NCBI RefSeq assembly: GCF_001642935.1
Contig: NZ_CP016761.1
Location: 1,116,001-1,180,000, forward strand
Source of the DNA: Fictibacillus arsenicus
GTDB taxonomy: Bacteria > Bacillota > Bacilli > Bacillales > Fictibacillaceae
Reading direction: 5' to 3'
Length of the DNA stretch: 64,000 nt
Under the pieces are notes generated by a model. The model searched no databases and was not told the origin of the DNA. It saw nothing but the letters and a program-made list of their open reading frames with translations. This document shows, piece by piece, positions 58,571-64,000 of the stretch. The translations under genes and the position numbers were made by a program. The first letter of the stretch is position 1; the number at the start of each line of letters is the position of its first letter.

Positions 58571-58876
58571 TTAGTGTCCACCACAACGTCCGCCGCCGCC
58601 ACCGCAACGTCCGCCACAGCCGCCACAACGACCAGCGCAACCGCCACATCCGGCACATCCGCCGCAACGTCCAGCACATCCGCCGCAGCCGAAACATCCG
58701 CCACAGCCTCCGCAAAAGTTAAAACAGATACCGATTACACAAACGCCGACACAGGTGCCAACGAAAATACGGGGATCTTGTTCACGCGGATCTTGTGGAT
58801 GATGCGGGTTACCGCCACTGACTTGAAAGTCACCTGTGCTTAATCCATCCAGATTCCATTGGTGTTTATTATCCAA
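58571..58876 (-). CDS. TOMM bacteriocin precursor, heterocycloanthracin/sonorensin type
   Basis: A 101-residue precursor. The leader (about residues 1-44, DNKHQWNLDGLSTGDFQVSG and NPHHPQDPREQDPRIF) is hydrophilic; the core from about 45 on has roughly 16 Cys in CGG, CAG and RCGG triplets. This matches the heterocycloanthracin/sonorensin family, whose Cys become thiazoles. The start is TTG 58876, eight bases after AAGGAGG; a GTG nine bases earlier is too close. Its own terminator follows, then maturation genes on the same strand. No dedicated exporter or immunity gene is visible nearby. Confidence 0.88.
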   Translation of the reverse strand: MDNKHQWNLDGLSTGDFQVSGGNPHHPQDPREQDPRIFVGTCVGVCVIGICFNFCGGCGGCFGCGGCAGRCGGCAGCGGCAGRCGGCGGRCGGGGGRCGGH

Positions 58877-59189
58877 TAAGAACACCTCCTTGAATTGTTT
58901 GTACTATTAATAACGAGTTAAGATTAATCGCAAGTTCACGTGAAAATCTCTTCTCGATTTCCTCATATTAAAATATGGAATTTGCCTGTCCCGAGTTACT
59001 GGATTGGGTGTAAGGCAGGGGTGGGAAAGGTTCTGCAATCAAATCAATCATTGTACTAAGTGACATATTTTGAAATAATTGTAATTGAATACATAAACGA
59101 AAACTGATGAGCTGGATAAAACAGCTCTTTTTTTTATAAAAATAAATCCTTTTGATATATATCCCGTCTTAATGAATGAGGTAATAAAA
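58877..59189. other. Intergenic region before the TOMM precursor
   Basis: It should hold the precursor promoter; on the minus strand TTGCGA-N17-TTAATA near 58905-58935 is a weak candidate. I see nothing else definite. Confidence 0.3.
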
Positions 59190-59306
59190 ATGCCTGAAGA
59201 TGAACAGCTCGTGAAAGAGATCTTAACCGGCAGCCAAGCGGCTATGGATTGTTGCACTAATATGGATCCTTGTAATTTCATCAGTCGTAGTGATAGTGAG
59301 CAGTAA
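59190..59306 (+). pseudogene. ECF sigma factor N-terminal remnant joined to a transmembrane tail
   Basis: ATG 59190 reads PEDEQLVKEILTGSQAAM, the usual opening of an ECF sigma factor, then loses homology after about 20 codons. In another frame at 59263-59340 WILVISSVVVIVSSKVIKNK is a C-terminal membrane helix. It looks like the two ends of a deleted sigma/anti-sigma pair. Confidence 0.55.
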
Positions 59307-59356
59307 AGTGATAAAGAATAAGGAAGTAACGATATAGCCTTATGAGAAAGCGGTTT

Positions 59357-59405
59357 AAAATACGGTGTAGGGTAGGGGTCAGACCCCTACCCTACACCGT
59401 ATTTT
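59357..59405. repeat. Perfect 49-bp palindrome (24-bp arms)
   Basis: Both arms, 59357-59380 and 59382-59405, are perfect complements around a single A. The centre reads GGGGTCAGACCCC and the arms contain GGTGTAGGGTAGG. A T run continues to the right. It can act as a terminator, but the perfect GC-rich arms are unusual; I recognise GGGGTCAGACCCC palindromes from other bacilli. Confidence 0.85.
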
Positions 59406-59485
59406 TTGTACAGAATCAAATCACGTGTAAAAAAACAGAATTCCTTCTATACTGAAGATGAAAAAGACAATTGGAGGGATCGTTT

Positions 59486-60181
59486 ATGCATATTGAAATG
59501 TGGACTGACTTCGCTTGACCATTCTGCTATATTGGCAAAAAGCGTCTGGAGGACGCTATTAAGCAGATTGACCATCCGATCGAAGTGACGTATCGATGCT
59601 TTGAGTTGGATCCGACGATGGAACGTGATGTCAAAGATAACATGTACGAAAAACTCGCTAAAAAATATGGCATGAGTATAGAGACAGCAAAAGCAAACAC
59701 AGAGAACATGACTCAGATGGGGAAAGAGGCTGGGGTAGATTTTAAGTTTGATACCTTAATCTTAACCAACACGTTTGATGCTCACCGTGTAACGATGCTT
59801 GCCAAAGATCACGGCTTAATGCATAAGATGACAGATCGCATTCTGCGTGCTTATTTCACCGAATCCAAACATATTGGTGATCATGAGACTTTAGTGGAGC
59901 TTGCAGCTGAAGTCGGGTTGAACAGGGAAGAAGTAGAGAAAATGCTCGCAAGTGATGAGATGACAGACGCTGTGCGTGCTGATCAGCAAACAGGTCAGCA
60001 GTATGGCATTACAGGCGTTCCATTCTTTTTGATTAATAAAAAATACGCCCTTACCGGTGCCCAGCCAATGGAAGTATTTGTGAACGCTTTGACTAAAATC
60101 ATCGCAGAGGATGAGATCACTTCTTTAAACGATCAAAACGGAGTAAGCTGTGATGACGATGGCTGTGACATACCTGAATAG
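59486..60181 (+). CDS. DsbA-family (FrnE-like) oxidoreductase with in-frame UGA at the first active-site cysteine
   Basis: The reading frame from ATG 59486 (GGAGGG seven bases upstream) to TAA 60181 encodes 231 residues of a cytoplasmic DsbA/FrnE-like protein, but codon 11 (59516-59518) is TGA. Around it: MHIEMWTDFA-UGA-PFCYIGKK, where relatives have CP(W/F)C. All later parts are intact: YRCFELDP, a helical insert with TFDAHRVTML, the cis-Pro block GITGVPFFLINKK, and a C-terminal CDDDGC. A short hairpin stands 22 bases after the UGA. So this is either a selenoprotein with a UxxC active site, a fresh nonsense mutation, or a base-call error. If not read through, only a start after the active site would be possible. 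Confidence 0.75.
59541..59557 (+). promoter_or_regulatory. SECIS-like hairpin after the UGA
   Basis: AGCGTC/GACGCT, a perfect six-base stem with loop TGGAG. The loop begins 28 bases after the UGA and has G in its second position, within the loose rules for bacterial SECIS elements (loop 16-37 nt away, G among the first two loop bases). Confidence 0.4.
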
Positions 60182-60189
60182 TAGCAGGC

Positions 60190-60240
60190 TAAACACAATG
60201 TGCATTTTTCCTAATGAAGGAGAAGTGCACTTTTTTATGG
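60190..60240 (+). terminator. Terminator of the GGGTGC repeat type
   Basis: TGTGCATTTTTCC and AAGGAGAAGTGCACTTTTTT make a hairpin with T run; an outlying copy of the repeat, ending the DsbA-family gene. Confidence 0.7.
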
Positions 60241-60335
60241 AAAGAAAGAGAGGAGAATATTATATAAATAGTAGAAAATCATGTTTCTCATGATTTTTAT
60301 ATTGTTAAATAGAAAAAACAGCTTTTTTATAGAAA

Positions 60336-61035
60336 GGCTCTGTTAAAGGTAATTCAAAATTCAATGTGTAGTCGCTTATTCAACGAATTGCTTACTTGAG
60401 GAAAAAAGGTAGAACAATAACATATTAAATGAAATTCAGCCTATTTTAAGGAGTTTATGAAAATGAGTATGGCAACCTATATTGGTTTAAATTTTGCAGT
60501 AAAACTTAATGAATACTATACAGAGGATGAGGTTGAAATTGGTTATGTTTTCTCAAATGAAGAAAATCGTAATGTAGTTAAGCAGAAGCATTTTACTACG
60601 CCTTATATTTATGAGGTTTCTGAAAAAGGTCATCCCATATGGCAAATGAATGAATTTCAAAAGATTCACTCACCGCATAACTACGAAAAATCCAAAAAGA
60701 CTTTTCTCTATTTATGTCACCTACTGAAAGAGTTGATTCCACAAGGGGATTATTGTGAAATTTATATTTGTTGGTTAGGTGAAGAGGATGAAGAGCGTGA
60801 GAATGAGTTGAAAATTAATTTAAATAATCTACAAATTGAAACAATAGATATTTATGAAAAACGCTTAATTCGAATAGAAAATTAAAGGGTTCAACTCAAA
60901 ATAGATTAGCACTACTTTTTGTTGAATTTTCTAAATTGAAGTTGTGCTTTAGTTGAACAAAAATTGAGGAAACCCTATTTATTAGAGTTTCCTTTAATTT
61001 TGAGCTAATTTTCAACATTAAAGTTTAACAGAGCC
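60336..61035 (+). mobile_element. 700-bp transposase-less insertion cassette with 8-bp target duplication
   Basis: Both ends carry GGCTCTGTTAAA as a perfect 12-bp inverted repeat (60336-60347 and 61024-61035). Directly outside them is the direct repeat TATAGAAA (60328-60335 and 61036-61043), an exact 8-bp target duplication. Inside is only one gene, of no transposase type. End sequence and 8-bp duplication resemble ISL3 or IS6 family elements, so it would be moved by a transposase elsewhere. Confidence 0.85.
60463..60885 (+). CDS. Passenger gene of the insertion cassette, unknown function
   Basis: A 140-residue soluble protein: SMATYIGLNFAVKLNEYYTE, then VEIGYVFSNEENRNVVKQKH, a Tyr/Glu-rich centre and CEIYICWLGEEDEERENELK near the end. 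ATG 60463 is nine bases after AAGGAG; ATG 60457 is too close. No catalytic motif or membrane segment is seen. It fills the cassette almost alone and a hairpin region (AGGGTT...AACCCT, 60890-60995) follows it. It may be an orphan accessory or defence-like gene; that is a guess. Confidence 0.7.
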   Translation: MSMATYIGLNFAVKLNEYYTEDEVEIGYVFSNEENRNVVKQKHFTTPYIYEVSEKGHPIWQMNEFQKIHSPHNYEKSKKTFLYLCHLLKELIPQGDYCEIYICWLGEEDEERENELKINLNNLQIETIDIYEKRLIRIEN

Positions 61036-61124
61036 TATAGAAAATAAATGCTGGTTAAATAAAAGAAGTAAAGTTGAAACGAGAAACTACCAATAGATGA
61101 GGTTCAAAAAATGTATTCGAACCG

Positions 61125-61185
61125 TTATAAGTCCTAAACATCCATTTATAAGTCTTCAAAAAATTTTATAAGTCCTCATTAATTT
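61125..61185 (+). repeat. Three TTATAAGTC units at 20-21 bp period
   Basis: TTATAAGTC begins at 61125, 61146 and 61166, each followed by 11-12 unrelated bases. The period equals that of the capped elements, but there is no ACGTGT cap and the core differs. Confidence 0.65.
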
Positions 61186-61242
61186 GGGATCCAGAAAAAT
61201 AGGGATAAATCCTGTCCCTTAAACCAAAAGGAGAGTGATAGT

Positions 61243-61935
61243 TTGGTAAATACAGTGCTCTTTGATCTAGATGGAACCTTATTGAATAGAGATGTATCCA
61301 TACAAAACTTCGCAAGTGATCAGTATGAAAGGTTAACTGATCGGATCGGGAACATACCAAAGGAAATTTACGTCTCCAGATTTATTGAGTTAGATAATCG
61401 AGGTTATGTATGGAAGGATAAAGTCTACCAGCAAATCGTTAAGGAGTTCCATATAGAAGGAATAACTTGGGAAGGCTTGCTTGCCGATTACCTTGCTTAT
61501 TTTAAACACTTTTGTGTTCCTTTTCCGGGTCTGCAATCGATGTTAAAAAAGTTGAAAGCTAAATCGATTTCATTAGGAATAATTACGAACGGTTTTACTC
61601 ATTTTCAGATGAGTAACATAGACGCACTGGGGATAAAAGAATTCTTTGATATCATGTTAATCTCCGAAAGCGAAGGCATAAAAAAACCTGATATCCAAAT
61701 ATTTAATCGAGCTATACATTACTTAAAATCAACTCCGCAACATTGTATCTTTGTAGGGGACCATCCCATCAATGACATAGATGGAGCAAAAAATGCTGGA
61801 ATGATAACGGTTTGGAAAAAGGATAATCAATGGGAAAAGGTGAATGCTGATTTTGCGATTGATCAATTAACAGAAATCATTGAGATCGTCGAAAAACTGC
61901 AAAGCAGATCCGCTGTTACTAATCTGCAAACCTAG
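61243..61935 (+). CDS. HAD-superfamily hydrolase
   Basis: A 230-residue phosphatase-like HAD protein. Motif I FDLDGTLL (Asp8 nucleophile, Asp10), motif II LGIITNGF, motif III Lys in SEGIKKPDIQIF, and motif IV VGDHPINDIDGAKNAG are all present; a helical cap lies at about 17-80. TTG 61243 has AAGGAG nine bases upstream. It is convergent with the LD-carboxypeptidase gene, without a clear terminator in the ten-base gap. Substrate unknown. Confidence 0.88.
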   Translation: MVNTVLFDLDGTLLNRDVSIQNFASDQYERLTDRIGNIPKEIYVSRFIELDNRGYVWKDKVYQQIVKEFHIEGITWEGLLADYLAYFKHFCVPFPGLQSMLKKLKAKSISLGIITNGFTHFQMSNIDALGIKEFFDIMLISESEGIKKPDIQIFNRAIHYLKSTPQHCIFVGDHPINDIDGAKNAGMITVWKKDNQWEKVNADFAIDQLTEIIEIVEKLQSRSAVTNLQT

Positions 61936-61944
61936 CAAACCTCT

Positions 61945-62868
61945 TTAAGCGATCACAGTCGGCTCCATCACAGTAATTGTGCGGTTGTTCGTATTCATGT
62001 TCACGTTTACCCCGAAAGGTACTGCTGCTTTATAAAACCCGTGTCCGCTTGCCAAGTTCGTCATCAGTGGTTTGCCTAATGGAACAATAAATTCATCAAT
62101 TACATTTTCGTACGTTTTCCCATAAGCAGGATTACAATTTGTACATTCTCCCATCATAATTCCGATACAATCATCAAATTTACCAGCTAGCTTCAGGTGG
62201 TTCAAGTATCGATAAATCGTATTTACCGGTTCATGTGTATCTTCAAGAAATAAAATCTTTCCCTTTGTGTCAATCTCATAAGGAGTTCCTAAACTGCCTA
62301 CGAATGATGTGAGATTACCGCCAACGATCGGACCGGTTACATTGCCAGGAACTTTACTGACAAGCGAAACTCCTGCTGGATTATTAATGGGCCAAGGTGC
62401 GGTTAATCGTGTAGTGGCATTGAAGAACTGGTTATAGTTATAGTCCGGAGTACCTGGTTTGAAATCAAGGAGCATTAAGCTATGAAATGTGACTAGATTC
62501 GCATATTGGTAAAGAACATTCAGCAGTATAGTGATGTCGCTGTAACCCGAAATAAGTTTAGGATTTTTGCTGATCAGGGGAAAGTCCAAATAAGGAAGGA
62601 TGCTCGCTACCCCCACACCGCCCCTTGTAGGCAGGATCAATTTGACTTGTGTATTTTCAAACATGGACATCAAATCCGCGGCCTGCTGCTGAGGGGGAGC
62701 TGCCTGGAAACCGTTAGCAGCATATACATAATCACCCACAATAACCTGGAACCCCATGTTTCTTAATGTATTGATTCCCTGATTAATCGTGCTGGCATCC
62801 AACGGACTGCCTAAAGTAACAATACCAATCGTGTCACCCCGTTGCAGCTGTCGCGGTTTATTCGCCAT
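61945..62868 (-). CDS. LD-carboxypeptidase (S66 family, LdcA/MccF-like)
   Basis: A 307-residue S66 serine peptidase. Ser in GYSDIT, Glu in FLEDTHEPV and His in ASGHGFYKAA form the expected triad; PTRGGVGVASILPYLD is the family's N-terminal block. Such enzymes cleave L,D peptide bonds in murein peptides (LdcA) or hydrolyse microcin C-type compounds (MccF). I chose ATG 62868 with GGGAGAGG upstream. Cytoplasmic, no signal peptide. Murein recycling versus self-immunity cannot be decided here. Confidence 0.88.
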   Translation of the reverse strand: MANKPRQLQRGDTIGIVTLGSPLDASTINQGINTLRNMGFQVIVGDYVYAANGFQAAPPQQQAADLMSMFENTQVKLILPTRGGVGVASILPYLDFPLISKNPKLISGYSDITILLNVLYQYANLVTFHSLMLLDFKPGTPDYNYNQFFNATTRLTAPWPINNPAGVSLVSKVPGNVTGPIVGGNLTSFVGSLGTPYEIDTKGKILFLEDTHEPVNTIYRYLNHLKLAGKFDDCIGIMMGECTNCNPAYGKTYENVIDEFIVPLGKPLMTNLASGHGFYKAAVPFGVNVNMNTNNRTITVMEPTVIA

Positions 62869-63057
62869 CTCTTGCCTCTCCCCTCTGTAAAACACAAAAC
62901 TGCATTTCTATTTATATTCATTAAAAAGTGTTTTTATCAGACTTTTTTTGAAAGGTTGAAAAATCCAGTTAAAGAAGGAATAAACCATTCAAACAAGAAT
63001 AGTAAACCTATCATGCTCTGGAACAATAGGGTTCACTTCTATAAGGAGGAAATGACT

Positions 63058-63528
63058 TTGGATCGAATTGACTTGCTTTTAAATGTACTAGATTCAACGT
63101 ATGAAAAGGAGAGCTGGTATGCTCCGCTAAAACAAGCCATTGAAGGAATTACGGCACAACAAGCCTGCTGGAGACCAGCGGGAGAGGCAACTAAAACAAT
63201 CTGGGAGAATGTTAATCATCTCATATATTATAAAGAGAGACTTGTGTCCAACATGCAGGGAATTGAATGGACACATAATCTAGATGGTGATCAAACCTTC
63301 AACCTTACTGAGCAGTCGAATGATGATAAGGAATGGAATAAAGTTGTTGAACGCGCCGAGGATGTTTATCACCGTTTAAGAGACTTGCTGATTAAGACTT
63401 CTGAGGAGGAGCTTAACCAAAATTCACTAGAAGGGAAGTTACTGGACATCTTCCTCCACGACGCCTATCATACAGGTCAAATTATTCAAATCAGAAAAAT
63501 GCAAGGGTCCTGGCCCTCGCATCGTTAA
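63058..63528 (+). CDS. DinB family protein
   Basis: A 156-residue four-helix-bundle DinB/YfiT-like protein. The three metal-binding His positions are seen as ENVNHLIYYKERL and FLHDAYHTGQIIQIRK. TTG 63058 is preferred, eight bases after AAGGAGG; ATG 63052 lies too near that site, and an earlier in-frame start at 62842 overlaps the divergent gene. Such proteins are often thiol transferases using bacillithiol. Single-gene unit with terminator at 63564. Confidence 0.85.
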   Translation: MDRIDLLLNVLDSTYEKESWYAPLKQAIEGITAQQACWRPAGEATKTIWENVNHLIYYKERLVSNMQGIEWTHNLDGDQTFNLTEQSNDDKEWNKVVERAEDVYHRLRDLLIKTSEEELNQNSLEGKLLDIFLHDAYHTGQIIQIRKMQGSWPSHR

Positions 63529-63563
63529 GTGTTGAATAAAGAAGTTTTAAGTGAAAAGAAGAA

Positions 63564-63593
63564 TAACGCCCTCAAATGGGCGTTTATTTTTTT
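63564..63593 (+). terminator. Intrinsic terminator
   Basis: AACGCCC/GGGCGTT with a six-base loop and a T run. Confidence 0.85.
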
Positions 63594-63720
63594 GGTGTGA
63601 AAAGGGAATAATGGTGAAGCAGAAGAGACTCAAATAAATCTGTAATGTGTTAATGTGGAATTAGATAAGTAACGAGGAACTTTAATTATTAATAAAATAA
63701 AGATTAAGAAAGGAGATCCC

Positions 63721-64000
63721 ATGACAAAAGAAACGGGATGGAACCTAGAAAACAGTTATGCAAGTCTGCCTGACAAGTTTTATTCGACGATCAATCCGAA
63801 CCCGGTTGAAGGACCCAAATTAGTGCAGCTGAACGAATCACTTGCGAAATCATTAGGGTTGAATGTTGAAGCGTTAAAGGATGAGGAAGCCCTTCAAGTT
63901 TTCGCAGGAAATAAAGTTCCAGAAGGCGGTTCGTCATTAGCGCAAGCATATGCCGGTCATCAGTTCGGTAACTTTACGATGTTAGGTGACGGCCGTGCAC
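63721..64000 (+). CDS. SelO/YdiU family protein adenylyltransferase (5' part)
   Basis: The first 93 codons of a YdiU/SelO gene that runs off the window. Residues [35 protein letters not shown] and [20 protein letters not shown] are the highly conserved N-terminal blocks; the last includes glycine-rich ATP-binding residues. SelO pseudokinases transfer AMP to proteins. Bacterial members use Cys or lack the Sec found at the C-terminus of the animal protein, so its nearness to the UGA-containing DsbA gene is probably chance. AAAGGAG precedes ATG 63721. Confidence 0.92.
   Translation, partial: MTKETGWNLENSYASLPDKFYSTINPNPVEGPKLVQLNESLAKSLGLNVEALKDEEALQVFAGNKVPEGGSSLAQAYAGHQFGNFTMLGDGRA

Noticed and set aside
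58574-58843. Thr/Ala/Ser-rich open frame on the plus strand over the TOMM precursor
   Set aside because: It is the antisense image of the Cys/Gly triplet repeat and has no sensible ribosome binding site.
59585-60181. DsbA-family gene as a shorter protein starting after the UGA
   Set aside because: That start removes the whole first strand and active site of a thioredoxin fold, and the good ribosome binding site belongs to ATG 59486.
63721-64000. SelO gene as support for a selenium cluster
   Set aside because: Bacterial SelO/YdiU proteins do not need selenocysteine and are common in bacteria without selenium machinery; adjacency is not evidence.

Overview
The window is typical of an endospore-forming Bacillaceae chromosome of low to moderate GC, with strong AGGAGG-type ribosome binding sites, frequent GTG and TTG starts, U-rich intrinsic terminators, Zur and Fur boxes of the Bacillus type, and small spore-protein-like genes. 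The gene content would suit Fictibacillus or a close relative; that assignment is inference. No rRNA, tRNA, CRISPR array or complete transposase gene was seen.

Layout. (1) 0-2 kb: a small DUF4023-like gene, a class 3 lipase and an HExxH metalloprotease. (2) 2.2-10.5 kb: a complete cntLM-cntI-cntABCDF operon for an opine-type metallophore (nicotianamine-like chemistry, export, ABC re-import), with one Zur box before cntL and another before cntA. There is no histidine racemase gene and CntM carries Ala at the keto-acid selectivity position, which predicts a pseudopaline-like product. (3) 10.5-22.5 kb: an MFS exporter, a 1240-residue secreted subtilase, a FUSC membrane protein, small membrane or lipoproteins, a pentapeptide-repeat protein and a ferritin-like/cupin protein with a sigma-K-like promoter. 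(4) 22.8-28.4 kb: a Fur-box-controlled siderophore ABC transporter and a Fur-box-controlled ferredoxin/flavodoxin reductase. (5) 28.5-38.3 kb: an ECF sigma/anti-sigma pair, two regulator-efflux pairs (TetR-MFS; LysR-MFS-quinone oxidoreductase), a SASP-like gene, and a FusB-type EF-G-binding protein with a leader peptide and attenuator-like leader. (6) 38.6-51.7 kb: an accessory stretch of small, mostly plus-strand single genes separated by copies of one ~50-100 bp hairpin repeat, with gene wreckage. (7) 51.7-59.4 kb: a DedA protein with an ECF sigma-W-like promoter, a VOC protein, then a thiazole/oxazole peptide cluster (Cys-Gly-rich precursor, E1-like protein, YcaO, SagB-type oxidase) of the heterocycloanthracin/sonorensin kind. 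(8) 59.4-64 kb: a DsbA-family gene with an in-frame UGA at its first active-site cysteine and a SECIS-like hairpin behind it, a 700-bp transposase-less insertion cassette with 8-bp target duplications, a HAD phosphatase, an LD-carboxypeptidase, a DinB protein and the start of a SelO/YdiU gene.

The most unusual DNA is non-coding. Four copies of an element made of six degenerate units spaced 20-21 bp, closed by a conserved ACGTGT/ACACGT hairpin, lie at 12.2, 22.7, 27.2 and 58.3 kb. Three of the four follow a TGAC/GTCA terminator of shared design. I know of no name for this element.
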